DNA from: Chloroflexota bacterium
Lineage (GTDB): Bacteria > Chloroflexota > Ktedonobacteria > Ktedonobacterales > JADMIN01
Assembly: GCA_021814145.1 (NCBI GenBank)
Contig: JAKAIY010000006.1
Location: 1-51,851 of the forward strand
Length of the DNA stretch: 51,851 nucleotides
Direction of reading: 5' to 3'
The notes under the pieces: generated by a model
What the model saw: only the letters and a program-made list of their open reading frames with translations
What the model was told of the DNA's origin: nothing
The model's database searches: none
Shown: piece by piece, positions 24,681-34,075 of the stretch
Layout: each line of letters starts with the position of its first letter
How positions within the stretch are numbered: the stretch's first letter is position 1
Position numbers and translations under genes: made by a program

Positions 24681-25748
24681 CTATTCGCTGTGCGCGTCCA
24701 GTGTCTCCTCCATCACCGGGATGAAAGTCCGGAGCGCCGCGTCCATGCTCATCGCCAGCGTGCAGCCCGCCGCTCGCGCGTGCCCGCCGCCGCCGAAGCG
24801 TCCGCAGAGCGCCGCCGCGTCGTAGGGGGCGTCAGCGCGCATGCTGACGCGCGTCCGCCCGTCAGGCTGCTCGCGGAAGAGCGCGGCCATCGCGACGCCC
24901 TCGATGTCCTTCAGGTAGGCGGGCAGGCCGTCATCCATATCGGGGGTCGCGCCCGCGGCGGTGAGGTCTTCCTGGCGGATGACCGCCCAGACAGCGCGCC
25001 CATTCGCTGTCGTTTCCAGCGATTGCAGCGCGCGGCCCCACAGCCGCGCTTTGGCCAGGGGTTTCATGCGATACATGGGCTTGATGATGTCTTGCGGCGT
25101 CGCGCCCTGGGCCACCAGATAAGCCCCTGCCATCAATGTGCGGTCGGTGGTGGCCTCGAACTCGAAGGAACGGGTATCGGTAATGATGCCCGCCAGCAGA
25201 CAGATCGCCGCCTCGCGGCCAATCGGAACGCCGCGGTTCAGCAGCAGAATCGTCAGAAGTTCAGCGGTGGCGGCGGATGGCACGTCAATGATGGCGTAGG
25301 CGCCGATGCCGGACGAAGAGAGGTGATGGTCGAGATTCAGGATGGTCGCGTGGTCAAAGAAGGCCTGGTGGCGACTGTAGAGCGCGCCATAGCGTGACAG
25401 CTCACCCGCGTCGAGCGCGATCACCAGGTCGAAGTCTTCATCTGGCAGATCGGTCATAACGGTCTCGCGCCCCGGCAGGAACGTGTAGTTAGCGGGGACA
25501 GGATCAGCGCAGGCGACCACGCAGCGCTTGCCCAGTGGCGCCAGAGCGAACGCCAGCCCCAACGCGGAGCCAAATGTGTCGGGATCTGGCTTCTCATGCG
25601 CTAGCAGCAGGATGCGGTCAGCGCGCGTGACCAGCTCCCAGGCGGGCGCGGCGCGCTCATCAGGGATGGCGCGCGCCAGGATGTCGCCGAGCTGGTCGCC
25701 GCGGGAGGCTATCTCCGCCAGCTGGGCCGCCGTTTCACGCTCCGCCAT
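24681..25748 (-). CDS. nrnA: DHH-family phosphoesterase, NrnA-like nanoRNase/pAp phosphatase
   Basis: A 355-residue DHH/DHHA1 enzyme that in this family degrades very short RNAs and dephosphorylates 3'-phosphoadenosine 5'-phosphate. It has HEKPDPDTFGSALG (metal motif I), IALDAGE (motif II) and the DHH-type LNLDHHLSS, then the C-terminal DHHA1 RNA-binding motif GGGGHARAAG. The frame is open further upstream, but the ATG chosen has AGGAGG about 9 bases ahead and starts the normal N-terminus. It lies 122 bases after rbfA on the same strand; rbfA-nrnA adjacency is common in bacteria and supports the assignment. Confidence 0.93.
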   Translation of the reverse strand: MAERETAAQLAEIASRGDQLGDILARAIPDERAAPAWELVTRADRILLLAHEKPDPDTFGSALGLAFALAPLGKRCVVACADPVPANYTFLPGRETVMTDLPDEDFDLVIALDAGELSRYGALYSRHQAFFDHATILNLDHHLSSSGIGAYAIIDVPSAATAELLTILLLNRGVPIGREAAICLLAGIITDTRSFEFEATTDRTLMAGAYLVAQGATPQDIIKPMYRMKPLAKARLWGRALQSLETTANGRAVWAVIRQEDLTAAGATPDMDDGLPAYLKDIEGVAMAALFREQPDGRTRVSMRADAPYDAAALCGRFGGGGHARAAGCTLAMSMDAALRTFIPVMEETLDAHSE

Positions 25749-25822
25749 GGATTGTTCCCTCCTCGCCCACGTCGCCGCGGGTCGCTTCGCGCAGAGGTAT
25801 CGCGCGATATTGCAAACACGCC

Positions 25823-25855
25823 AGCGGGACGGCGGCCTGAGCCAACCGTCCCGCT
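25823..25855 (-). terminator. Intercistronic hairpin between rbfA and nrnA
   Basis: A perfect 10-bp stem, AGCGGGACGG with CCGTCCCGCT, and a 13-base loop lie in the 121-base gap. The minus strand has only a short T run after it, so it may partly terminate or protect the rbfA transcript rather than stop it fully. Confidence 0.45.
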
Positions 25856-25869
25856 GATCCGCCGCGCCG

Positions 25870-26256
25870 CTAGTCTCGCTCCTCCGGGGCGGCGGGCGTG
25901 GCGGGCTCCGCCTCACCACTCACCTGATTGAGCAACTCGATCACTCTGGCTCCGCGCGCGATGGATTCGTCGAGCTCGAACGTGATCTCCGGCACATGGC
26001 GAATCGTCAGGCGCTGCGCCAGTTCGTGCCGGAGGAATCCAGCGGCGTGGCGCAGACCGCGCATTGTCTCGCGCTGCTCTTCCGGGGTACCCAAAACACT
26101 GACGAACACTTTGGCATAGCTCAGATCTTTGCTTACTTCGACCGCGGTGATGCTGGCGAAGCCGATACGGGGATCCTTCATCCGCAGGCGCATCAAATCG
26201 CTCAGCTCGTGCGCGATGACCTGCGCGAGCTGGTCATGACGGCGATTGGCCGGCAT
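25870..26256 (-). CDS. rbfA: Ribosome-binding factor A
   Basis: A 128-residue RbfA, the KH-fold protein that binds the 30S subunit and aids 16S rRNA 5'-end maturation. The family pattern is complete: RRHDQLAQVIAHELS, MKDPRIGFASIT, VEVSKDLSYAKVFVS, then LRHELAQRLTIRHVPEI and FELDESIARGARVIELL. The ATG follows an excellent SD (GGAGGTGAT). It is the first gene of the rbfA-nrnA pair and divergent from rpsT. Confidence 0.97.
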   Translation of the reverse strand: MPANRRHDQLAQVIAHELSDLMRLRMKDPRIGFASITAVEVSKDLSYAKVFVSVLGTPEEQRETMRGLRHAAGFLRHELAQRLTIRHVPEITFELDESIARGARVIELLNQVSGEAEPATPAAPEERD

Positions 26257-26561
26257 ACATCACCTCCGTACATCCCACAACATCCGGCGCGCCCAACACG
26301 CGCCAGAGAGAGCGCCGGGGCGCGCCCCCTCGCGCCGTTAAGCATATCCCGCGGGGGACGGCGCCGCAAGCAAACCTGGCCGCGGCCTCCGCCGCGACCC
26401 TGCGCCGCCATAAGATGTTCGCGTGGATGGTTGCGAGCCACGCGGCGGTTTGGTATACTAGCCGGGTATTGTACCGAATCGCGCCCGCGCGCTGGCGTCT
26501 GCCAGCCCGGCGCGCAGCCATACGGACGCCACAGGTCCCGACAGAGAGGAACCATCCCAGC
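26257..26561. other. 305-base divergent region between rbfA and rpsT
   Basis: It holds the rpsT promoter on the plus strand and the rbfA SD at its left edge. The roughly 100-base leader of rpsT between the promoter and the start is unusually GC-rich with alternating GCGC words. No protein gene is credible here. Confidence 0.6.
26431..26459 (+). promoter_or_regulatory. rpsT promoter
   Basis: TTGCGA (26431-26436), a 17-base spacer and TATACT (26454-26459). Transcription would start near 26466, about 95 bases before rpsT. Confidence 0.65.
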
Positions 26562-26846
26562 ATGCCGAACATTCCCTCGGCCAAGAAGCGGATGCGCGCG
26601 GAAGAGAAGCGCCGCGTCCGCAACCACATGGTGAAGTCCACCGTCCGCACGCGCGTCACCAAAGCGCGCAACGCTATCGCCGCCTCAGCCGCCGCGCCGG
26701 AGACTGAGGAGACCGTGCGCGCCGCGATTCGCAGCCTGGATATGGCTGTCTCGCGCGGAGTGATCCATCGCAATAACGCCGCCCGCCGCAAGTCGCGCCT
26801 GATGGCCCGTCTGCATACGGCGCAAGCGGCCAAGGCCACCAAGTAG
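26562..26846 (+). CDS. rpsT: 30S ribosomal protein S20
   Basis: A 94-residue, strongly basic S20 with the family start MPNIPSAKKRMR, then EEKRRVRNHMVKS and the late IHRNNAARRKSRL. It binds 16S rRNA in the small subunit. The frame extends upstream, but this ATG matches S20 proteins and has GAGAGGA ahead. It is a single-gene transcript with its own promoter and terminator. Confidence 0.97.
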   Translation: MPNIPSAKKRMRAEEKRRVRNHMVKSTVRTRVTKARNAIAASAAAPETEETVRAAIRSLDMAVSRGVIHRNNAARRKSRLMARLHTAQAAKATK

Positions 26847-26911
26847 CGCGCCGCGCGCTGGCGTCTCTCGTCCATTGCGCGGGACAACTGTGGCCGCGTC
26901 TATCTCCATTC

Positions 26912-26943
26912 AACGGGGAACCCGCTCAGCCGGGTTCCCCGTT
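26912..26943 (+). terminator. Strong hairpin terminator after rpsT
   Basis: A perfect 13-bp stem, AACGGGGAACCCG and its complement, around the 6-base loop CTCAGC, 65 bases after the rpsT stop. A T-rich tail is almost absent, but stem strength makes it the clearest terminator in the window. Confidence 0.8.
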
Positions 26944-27104
26944 CGCGCTGGCGAGCCTTCCGATCAGCGCGGTACGTCTCATGCGATGTGAGACTCGCTT
27001 CCCCGGTCACGCGCTTTAATTATTGTGGAATACAATGTGCGCGGGCGGCGGCCCAGGATAGGACACACTGGGCGCGACAAGCGGGAATGAGGCGGGAGGT
27101 CACG

Positions 27105-27668
27105 ATGGAGATGTCAGATACGACACGCCGGAACATCATTATAGGCGTGGTAGCCGTCGTGGTCCTGGCGCTGGCCTTCGCCACGCTCGCCACGATCTTC
27201 GGCTGGTGGCCCATCGTGGTGGACATCACCCTGGTCATCACCGCGCTCGCCAGCCTCGCCCTGCTCAGCTTCCTGATCTATGCCACGCTCTCGCTCACAC
27301 GCACGGTGCTGCGCATCCGCGATGAGTTGATGCCCACGCTGGAATCGCTCAAGTCCACCTCAGCGACCGTCCGCGAGACAGCGAAGACGGCGAGCTCGTT
27401 TGGGGTCAATCCGGCTGTGCGCACCGCCAGCGCCGTGCTGGGCGCTACTGGTGTCGCCAGTGTCATCCTGGGGCGTGGCGAGGCCCGCACACGCGCTGAG
27501 CGCCGCCAGCGCCGCCGTCAGGAGATTGAGCGCGAGATGGAGCGTGAAGAGCGTGAGGCGTTCGCTCGTGGCGCTACCATCGCCGCAGGTGAGGCTGCCC
27601 TGGGCGCGCTTCAGACTGACGCGGCGAACGCGCCCCTGACGCCGGAGGACCATGATGGCCGCCGCTAA
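27105..27668 (+). CDS. Small membrane protein with charged coiled-coil tail
   Basis: A 187-residue protein with two adjacent membrane helices (about 10-33 and 36-65), an amphipathic segment (RIRDELMPTLESLKSTSATV) recalling DUF948-type proteins, a short apolar stretch (about 110-125), and an Arg/Glu-rich tail (RRQRRRQEIEREMEREER) likely to form a helix. Function unknown. The ATG follows GGGAGG by 5-6 bases; the frame upstream has no SD. The gene overlaps the next membrane-protein gene by 14-17 bases, so they are coupled. Confidence 0.75.
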   Translation: MEMSDTTRRNIIIGVVAVVVLALAFATLATIFGWWPIVVDITLVITALASLALLSFLIYATLSLTRTVLRIRDELMPTLESLKSTSATVRETAKTASSFGVNPAVRTASAVLGATGVASVILGRGEARTRAERRQRRRQEIEREMEREEREAFARGATIAAGEAALGALQTDAANAPLTPEDHDGRR

Positions 27669-28065
27669 CGTCGCTAACGCCGCTAACGCCACGCATCATC
27701 TGGCCGGGGCGTCCGGGCCTGTCGAGCCGGGCTGGCTGCATACGGCAGGGCAGATCGCCGGCACGCTGCTGATGATCGAGCTCCTCATCGCGCTGCTGAT
27801 CTTCGCCGCGATGATGCTTGGCCTGGCTTATGGCGCGTGGTGGCTGCGCCACAACGTGGTCCCGGTGATCGCCCAGTACAGCGAGCAGGCGCAGCAGTAT
27901 ATCGCTATCGCCGAGCGCGGCGGCGACCGTGTTGTCCAGGGCGTCGCCTCATTCCATGGCGCGCGCGCGGGCATCGCCGCTGGGTTCAGGGCGTTCTTCA
28001 CGCCCGGCCGCCGCTCTCGCTCCGCGCCACAGGGCAATACGCCACCGCCCACTCCCCAGGCGTGA
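27655..28065 (+). CDS. Small membrane protein
   Basis: A 136-residue protein with one strong membrane helix (about 30-60, LLMIELLIALLIFAAMMLG) flanked by a hydrophilic N-terminus and a soluble C-terminal half that ends Pro-rich. A start one codon earlier (27652) is equally possible. The start lies inside the preceding gene, which suggests the two proteins are made in similar amounts and may work together. Not a family I recognise. Confidence 0.7.
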   Translation: MAAANVANAANATHHLAGASGPVEPGWLHTAGQIAGTLLMIELLIALLIFAAMMLGLAYGAWWLRHNVVPVIAQYSEQAQQYIAIAERGGDRVVQGVASFHGARAGIAAGFRAFFTPGRRSRSAPQGNTPPPTPQA

Positions 28066-28198
28066 ACACATTCGCCATCACGGTTAGAATAGAAGCGAGG
28101 CTCTCGCCCTCGCCCCTCCTTAAATCCTGCGCGTGACGCCAGAGGGAGTGAGGTCGCGCCTGAGCCGCTGTTCATCCATACATAGTCTGGCGGCCCGC

Positions 28199-29608
28199 AT
28201 GTCACGCTCCCTGCGTGAGTCCCTGTCACGCTTCCGTGGATTCTCGCGCAACGCCTGGTTGTACCTCATCTCCAACACCATCCAGGCGTTCAGCGCCGGA
28301 GCGATCGGGGTGATCTACACGCTGTTCCTCAACAGCGCCGGCTATGGGCTGCCTTTTATCGGCGTGACGCTGTTCGTGGCCACCGCCGGCGGAGCGATAG
28401 CGATCCTGCCGGCCAGCGCACTGACCCGCCGCTATGGCTGGCGAACGATGCTGCTGTGGTCAGATTTTATCGGGGGCGTCGCGATCTTCGTTCAACTGAT
28501 TGCGCCCTTCCCCGCCGTGACGCTGCTCACGTCGCTGGGAGTCGGCGCCTCGGTCGCTATTTTCCTGGTGCTCAATAGCCCGTTTCTGGCGGCCAGCAGC
28601 GAGCCCGACCAGCGCAACGCGATCTTTGCGCTGAGCAACGCGCTCGGCTGGCTGGCCGCTGTTACCGGGGCGCTTCTTGGCGGACTGCTGCCCGTCTGGC
28701 TGGCCGCGCTGGGGGCGCCCGGCGGCCCGACTGACCCGCTGGCTCCGCTGGCCCCCGCGCTGGAGGCCGCGCGCCCGCTGCTCCTGGCGAACCCTCAGGC
28801 GCGGGTCTATCAGGTGGCGATGCTGCTCGCCGGGGCGGTCGCGGTTCCCTCGATCATCCCCGTCTTTATGCTGCGCGACATGCCGAGGCCGCCTGCTGTG
28901 GAGAAGGCGCCAGGGGACGTCGCGCCAGCCGCCGCGACGCCGCTTCGCGCGCGGGTCAGGACGTGGCTGTTGCGGGCGCGGCCCATCGCCACCGGCGTGA
29001 TTGGCCGCTTTTCCTTCAGCCAGGCGCTGGTGGGCCTGGGGGCGGGCCTCTTCTTCCCGTTCCTCAATATCTACTTCGTGAACCAGTTGCACGCCACTAC
29101 GGCCTACTATGGCGCGTTGACCTCGGCCGTCACCGCCAGCCTGGCCCTGGTCTCACTGGTTTCCGCGCCGCTGGCCGACCGCTTCGGGCAGATCCGGCTG
29201 GCGATCATCATGCAGGTCGCCTCGCTGCCGTTCATGCTCCTGATGGGCGCTGCGCCTGTGCTGGCGGTTGTCTCGGTGGCGTATGTCCTGCGAACCGCGC
29301 TGATCAATATTGGCTCGGCCCCTGAGCAGGCGTGGCTGATGAGCGTCGTTCCTCCTGAGCGGCATGTGCTGGCGAGCAACGTCTATAACGTGAGCTGGCA
29401 GGGGGCGTGGGCGGTAGGCGCGGCGCTGGGTGGCGGCCTGATCGCCATCGGCGGCTACGGCTTGCCGTACTATCTCGCCGCCGCGCTCTATGGCCTCAGC
29501 GCCCTGCTGATGGTCCGCTGGCTGCTGCCCCACCGTGGTCAGGGCTCCGCGGCGCCATCAGTCCCGGCGGAGCCGCTGGCGGAGAGTGCGGAGAGCGCGG
29601 GTGGATGA
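28199..29608 (+). CDS. MFS transporter
   Basis: A major facilitator superfamily protein of about 469 residues with roughly 12 helices. It begins SRSLRESLSRFRG then WLYLISNTIQAFSAG; the motif-A position reads LTRRYGWRTML in the first half and LADRFGQIRLAI in the second. It resembles uncharacterised single-gene MFS exporters rather than DHA2 pumps. Starts at GTG 28133 or 28148 would add 17-22 residues; none has a strong SD. It follows the two small membrane genes by about 130 bases. Substrate unknown. Confidence 0.82.
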   Translation: MSRSLRESLSRFRGFSRNAWLYLISNTIQAFSAGAIGVIYTLFLNSAGYGLPFIGVTLFVATAGGAIAILPASALTRRYGWRTMLLWSDFIGGVAIFVQLIAPFPAVTLLTSLGVGASVAIFLVLNSPFLAASSEPDQRNAIFALSNALGWLAAVTGALLGGLLPVWLAALGAPGGPTDPLAPLAPALEAARPLLLANPQARVYQVAMLLAGAVAVPSIIPVFMLRDMPRPPAVEKAPGDVAPAAATPLRARVRTWLLRARPIATGVIGRFSFSQALVGLGAGLFFPFLNIYFVNQLHATTAYYGALTSAVTASLALVSLVSAPLADRFGQIRLAIIMQVASLPFMLLMGAAPVLAVVSVAYVLRTALINIGSAPEQAWLMSVVPPERHVLASNVYNVSWQGAWAVGAALGGGLIAIGGYGLPYYLAAALYGLSALLMVRWLLPHRGQGSAAPSVPAEPLAESAESAGG

Positions 29609-29887
29609 CAGGAGGGCCGCTTCAGCGCGGTCGAGCAGGTGATGGCGCCGGGCCGAGCCTTGCTCATAGCATGCTGAACACCCATGCGCAGCGCGCATGA
29701 CCGAGCGCGGGCCGCCAGAAATGTGAAGCTCCGGTATGGCGTATGCTCCCGTTGACGCTCCAGGCCCATCGGGTGACGTTGTAGCGCGCCGCTTTTGCGC
29801 GCGTCCACCGGTTTCGGGTGGTATGCTTAGAGAGTAGAGGGCTATGAAGCTGGCGTTCCTGTAGGCGACGCCAGGAGGGACACAAGC

Positions 29888-31831
29888 ATGATGGATGGCG
29901 CGTGGGCTGAGGAGCGCGGCGGCGCGGCTTCACCGCGACAGCTACGGCTGGCGCTGGCGCAGATCAACACGACCGTCGGCGACCTTGCGGGCAATGTCGC
30001 GCATATCCTCGACGCCGCGCGCGCGGCGCACACGGCGGGCGCCACTGTCATCTGCGCGCCAGAGCTAGCGGTCACTGGCTACCCGCCGGAGGACTTGCTC
30101 CTCAATCCCGCCTTTGTCTCCAGCAACCTCCGCGCGCTGGATGACATCATCACCGCCAGCGCCCGCTTTCCCGGCATGACCATCATCACCGGCTTTGTGG
30201 ACCGCCGGGAAGACCTCTTCAACGCCGCCGCTGTTATCCACGAAGGGCGGCTGGCAGGCGTCTATCACAAGCAATACCTGCCGAACTACGGTGTCTTCGA
30301 TGAGGACCGCTACTTCAGCGCTGGCCGGGAGACGCCGGTATTCATCATGGGCGGCGCGCGCATCGGCGTCAGTATCTGCGAGGATATCTGGTATCCCAGT
30401 GGCTCTCCGGCCCTTCAGGCCTGGGCGGGCGCCGATGCGCTCATCAACATCAGCGCCTCGCCCTATCATGTTGGCAAGCAGGAAAGCCGCGAGCGCATGC
30501 TCTCCACTCGCGCCGCCGACACTGGCGCGATTGTCGCCTACCTCAACCTGGTCGGCGGGCAGGATGAGCTGGTCTTCGATGGCGCGAGCGTTGTCTTCGA
30601 CGGGCGCGGTGAGCTGATCGCCCGCGCGAAAGCCTTCGAGGAGGACCTGCTGATCGTAGACCTCGATGTGGAGGAGGTCTTCCGCGCCCGCCTGCATGAC
30701 CCGCGCCGCCGCAAGGAGCGCCGCGATTATAACGCGCGTGGCGATGGCGCGCAGTGGATCACCGTCTCCGCTTCGCCCGCCCCCAGTCACCGCGCGCCTG
30801 ATGTCTCCGTCCTGGACGCCGTGACGCCCGCGCTGGGCGCTCCGGGGCGTATTGAGCCGCTGCCAGGCCAGCTGGAGGAAGTCTATCGCGCGCTGACGTT
30901 GGGGACGCGCGACTATGTTACCAAAGGCGGCTTCAAGGAGGCGCTGATCGCGCTCTCCGGCGGCATAGACTCCGCGTTGACCGCTGTCATCGCCGCTGAC
31001 GCGCTGGGGCGTGAGCATGTCACCGGGGTCGCGCTGCCCTCGCGCTATTCCTCAAAGGGCAGCCGCGATGACGCTCGCGAGCTGGCCGCCAATCTCGGCC
31101 TGCGCTTCCTGACCATCCCCATTGAGGAGATGTTCGTCGCCGGACTGGAGACGCTGCGTGAGCCGCTGGCGACTTTCCCGCCCACCACCTCCACTGTCAC
31201 CGAGGAGAACCTTCAGGCGCGCCTGCGCGGCATGCTGATGATGGCGCTCTCCAACCGCAGCGGCGCGATCCTGCTGACCACTGGCAACAAGTCGGAGATG
31301 GCCGTCGGCTATGCGACGCTCTATGGCGATATGGCGGGCGGCTTCGCCGTTCTGAAAGATGTCTTCAAGACGCTGGTGTACGATCTCTCCCGCTGGCGCA
31401 ACGCTCAGGCTGGGCGCGAGCTGATTCCCTGGTCAACCATCGAGAAGACGCCTTCCGCCGAGCTGCGCCCTGGCCAGAAGGATACCGATACGCTGCCGCC
31501 ATATGACGTGCTGGACCCTATCTTGCGGGCGTACGTCGAGGAGGATCGCTCGCTCGAGGCTATCGTGCGGCTTGGCTTCGATGAGGCGATCGTTCGCCGC
31601 GTGATGGGCATGGTAGACCGCAACGAGTACAAGCGGCGCCAGGCGGCGCCGGGTGTGAAGATTACCCCGCGCGCGTTCGGGCGTGACCGGCGCATGCCGA
31701 TCACCAATCAGTATCGCGGGGACGCGCCATCCGCCGAGCCCGCCCCAGCGGTTCCCGCCAGTGGCGGACGCGCGAATGGCAGGCGCTCGGCTTCAGGGCG
31801 TTCCGCGTCGCGCGCCGCCGGACGTGATTAA
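29888..31831 (+). CDS. nadE: Glutamine-dependent NAD+ synthetase
   Basis: A 647-residue two-domain enzyme catalysing the last step of NAD synthesis, amidation of deamido-NAD with glutamine and ATP. The N-terminal nitrilase-type glutaminase has its catalytic triad: E59 (CAPELAVTGYPPEDLL), K128 (YHKQYLPNYGVFDE) and C164 (GVSICEDIWYP). The C-terminal synthetase has the PP-loop SGGIDS (357-362) and TTGNKSEMAVGYATLYGDM. The last about 30 residues are a low-complexity Ser/Ala/Arg tail. The SD AGGAGG precedes the ATG. It heads an operon with prs, overlapping by one base (TAATG). Sharing PRPP and NAD pathways makes this pairing meaningful. Confidence 0.96.
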   Translation: MMDGAWAEERGGAASPRQLRLALAQINTTVGDLAGNVAHILDAARAAHTAGATVICAPELAVTGYPPEDLLLNPAFVSSNLRALDDIITASARFPGMTIITGFVDRREDLFNAAAVIHEGRLAGVYHKQYLPNYGVFDEDRYFSAGRETPVFIMGGARIGVSICEDIWYPSGSPALQAWAGADALINISASPYHVGKQESRERMLSTRAADTGAIVAYLNLVGGQDELVFDGASVVFDGRGELIARAKAFEEDLLIVDLDVEEVFRARLHDPRRRKERRDYNARGDGAQWITVSASPAPSHRAPDVSVLDAVTPALGAPGRIEPLPGQLEEVYRALTLGTRDYVTKGGFKEALIALSGGIDSALTAVIAADALGREHVTGVALPSRYSSKGSRDDARELAANLGLRFLTIPIEEMFVAGLETLREPLATFPPTTSTVTEENLQARLRGMLMMALSNRSGAILLTTGNKSEMAVGYATLYGDMAGGFAVLKDVFKTLVYDLSRWRNAQAGRELIPWSTIEKTPSAELRPGQKDTDTLPPYDVLDPILRAYVEEDRSLEAIVRLGFDEAIVRRVMGMVDRNEYKRRQAAPGVKITPRAFGRDRRMPITNQYRGDAPSAEPAPAVPASGGRANGRRSASGRSASRAAGRD

Positions 31832-32913
31832 TGGACAAGAAGGTCAGCGCTTCAGACAAGGTGATTCGGGAGGTGGACGCGGAGATGGCGATATCACAGA
31901 CAGGCCACGCAGAGCGTGTGGAGCAAGGCGATGGTCGCATTCCGATCTATGGGATGCCCCCATGCATCATCGCGGGCAGCGCGTCCGCTGAGCTAGCCCG
32001 GCGCGTAGCGGAATACGGCGAGATCGAGCAGATCGGGGTGAATCTCACGCGTTTCGCCGACAGCGAGATCCATATCAAGCTCGAGGCGAGTGTGCGCGGG
32101 CGCGACGCCTACGTGATTCAATCCACCAGTGAGCCGACCAATGAGAACCTGATGGAGCTGCTGATCCTGCTCGACACGCTGCGGCGCGCCTCAGCGGGGC
32201 GCATCACCGCCATCACGCCGTATTATGGCTATGCGCGGCAGGACCGCAAGTCCACCGGGCGCGAGCCAATCACCGCCAAGCTGGTGGCGAACCTCATCAC
32301 CACTGCGGGCGCTGACCGGATCCTCGCGCTTGATCTGCACAGCCCGGCGATCCAGGGCTTTTTCGACATTGGCATGGACCACTCTACCGCCGTCAAGTTG
32401 CTCGCCGCCGACCTCAAGCCGCGGCTTCCCGCCAATAGCGTGATCGTCTCGCCTGACACCGGCGGCGTCAAACGCGCTGACCAGTTCGTTAAGGCGCTGG
32501 GGCTGCCGCTGGCGATCCTGCACAAGCGGCGCGCCAGCGAGGAGTCAGTCGAGATGGCCGCCGTCATCGGTGATGTGGCTGGCTGCGTCCCGATTATCGT
32601 GGATGATATCATCGCCACTGGTGGCACAATCCGCAAGGCTGTCGAGACGCTGCTGGAGGCGGGCGCTCTGCCTGAGGCGCGTGTCGTGGCTACGCACGGC
32701 GTCTTCGCTGGTGACGCCGCGCGCAACCTGACCCATCCGGCGATCAGTGAGGTCGTTGTCACCGATACAATCGAGCCGCGCGCGGAAATCGTCAGCGCGC
32801 TGCCCCATCTGCGCGTCGTCGGCACCAGCCATCTGCTCGCCGACTGTGTCAACCGGCTGCATTCCGGCCTTTCGCTTAGCGAGTTGTTCTCGTTTGGCGT
32901 GCCAACCGTCTAA
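31831..32913 (+). CDS. prs: Ribose-phosphate pyrophosphokinase (PRPP synthase)
   Basis: A 360-residue enzyme making PRPP from ribose 5-phosphate and ATP, for purines, pyrimidines, NAD, His and Trp. Core motifs: RFADSEIHIKLEASVRG, YYGYARQDRKSTGREPI (ATP site), ALDLHSPAIQGFFDI (metal/DLH) and the PRPP loop VDDIIATGGTI. About 40 residues precede the usual start (CIIAGSASAELARRV), longer than standard class I enzymes. An internal ATG (MAISQTG, 31885) with a GGAGG-like SD would remove 18 of these. It is joined to nadE by a one-base overlap. Confidence 0.96.
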   Translation: MDKKVSASDKVIREVDAEMAISQTGHAERVEQGDGRIPIYGMPPCIIAGSASAELARRVAEYGEIEQIGVNLTRFADSEIHIKLEASVRGRDAYVIQSTSEPTNENLMELLILLDTLRRASAGRITAITPYYGYARQDRKSTGREPITAKLVANLITTAGADRILALDLHSPAIQGFFDIGMDHSTAVKLLAADLKPRLPANSVIVSPDTGGVKRADQFVKALGLPLAILHKRRASEESVEMAAVIGDVAGCVPIIVDDIIATGGTIRKAVETLLEAGALPEARVVATHGVFAGDAARNLTHPAISEVVVTDTIEPRAEIVSALPHLRVVGTSHLLADCVNRLHSGLSLSELFSFGVPTV

Positions 32914-32946
32914 GCGGCGTTCCTGGCGATCTGGAGGCGTTCCGCC

Positions 32947-33855
32947 ATGATTGAGTCTGAGACGCTCACCGTGCGCGGGCTGCGGCGCGCGGATATGGCG
33001 CAGGCCCGCCGCCTGCTCGACACCTCCGAATACGTTCATTACCGTTTCTCGCCCGATGAGATGGCCCGGCTGCTGGAACTCTATCCCAGCGTGGGGGCCT
33101 TCAGCGTCGCGCCGGGGCCGCTGGGTCGGGTGCTGGGCGGCTCGCTCCAGGCTTTCCTGCTTGTCAATGAGATGGCGCCACCCAGCGCCTGGATCGGCGG
33201 TTTCGGCGTCATCACGACCCAGGGCCGCCGCTACGCCGATTACCTGCGGCTGCTGCTGCCCCACCTGACCAGGGCGCTCCGCTCACGCGGCGTGACCGGC
33301 CTCTACTATTCCGGCGCCGACATTGACAATGACTGGATGCGCGCTCCGCTGGAGGCGAGCGGCTTCTCGCTGGTCAGCATGCTGCGCGCCTATGACAAGA
33401 CCGACTTCGCCGTGCCCACCGAGGGCTCGCGTCGTATCCGCGTGCGCCCATTCCGTCCAGCGGACGCGGAGCCGCTGGTTGAGCTGGAGAAGCTGTGCTT
33501 CGATCCGCCCTGGCGGCATGACGCCCGCGCCTTCATCGAGGCGTCGCGCCTGTATCCCTATTTCGTTGTCGCCGAGGATGACGAGGGCCTGGCGGGTTAC
33601 CAGTTCAATGTGGTGGACATGAAGATCGGCTACCTCGTGCGCATCGCGACCCACCCCAGAGTGTGGGGCCAGGGGGTCGGCGCGCGGCTGATGGCGGAGG
33701 CCGTCCACTACTTCGAGCGCGAGGGCGCCTGGAAGATCGTGCTGAATACCGAGGAGTCCAACACCCGCGCCCACCAGCTCTATGAGTGGTTTGGCTTCTA
33801 CCTCATCCGTCCGCGCGGCTTCGCCCTCGGGCTGGACATCCCCCCGCCCGCATGA
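32947..33855 (+). CDS. Tandem GNAT-fold N-acetyltransferase
   Basis: A 302-residue protein with two GNAT-like halves. The second (about 160-300) is a full acetyltransferase with the acetyl-CoA loop RVWGQGVGARLM and the late NTRAHQLYEWFGF typical of RimI-type enzymes. The first (about 1-150) has the fold's outline (GLRRADMAQARRLLDTSEY) but no clear CoA loop. The SD GGAGG precedes the ATG, 33 bases after prs, so it is third in the nadE-prs operon. The acceptor is unknown; protein N-terminal or small-amine acetylation is possible. Confidence 0.85.
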   Translation: MIESETLTVRGLRRADMAQARRLLDTSEYVHYRFSPDEMARLLELYPSVGAFSVAPGPLGRVLGGSLQAFLLVNEMAPPSAWIGGFGVITTQGRRYADYLRLLLPHLTRALRSRGVTGLYYSGADIDNDWMRAPLEASGFSLVSMLRAYDKTDFAVPTEGSRRIRVRPFRPADAEPLVELEKLCFDPPWRHDARAFIEASRLYPYFVVAEDDEGLAGYQFNVVDMKIGYLVRIATHPRVWGQGVGARLMAEAVHYFEREGAWKIVLNTEESNTRAHQLYEWFGFYLIRPRGFALGLDIPPPA

Positions 33856-33976
33856 CGGAACGCTTTTGAGCGTTTGACGTTCTGAAATACACGGAAGACC
33901 TGCGCGCTTGCGCTTTCCCTTCGCGTGTCTGAGCGCGAAGCTTCCGCCTTGTCGAAACGGTTGTACATAGCGCGGA

Positions 33977-34006
33977 TTGACCCCCTACCTGTCTCCACTT
34001 CATACT
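33977..34006 (+). promoter_or_regulatory. Possible promoter of the cyclase/ATPase genes
   Basis: TTGACC (33977-33982), an 18-base spacer and CATACT (34001-34006) in the 220-base gap after the acetyltransferase gene. A reasonable but not strong match, about 65 bases before the cyclase start. Confidence 0.4.
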
Positions 34007-34075
34007 GCCGACCTACAATATTGCTTGTCAAGGTATGATCTGGCGCGCCCAGCCCGATGATGAAGGGGATATGCG

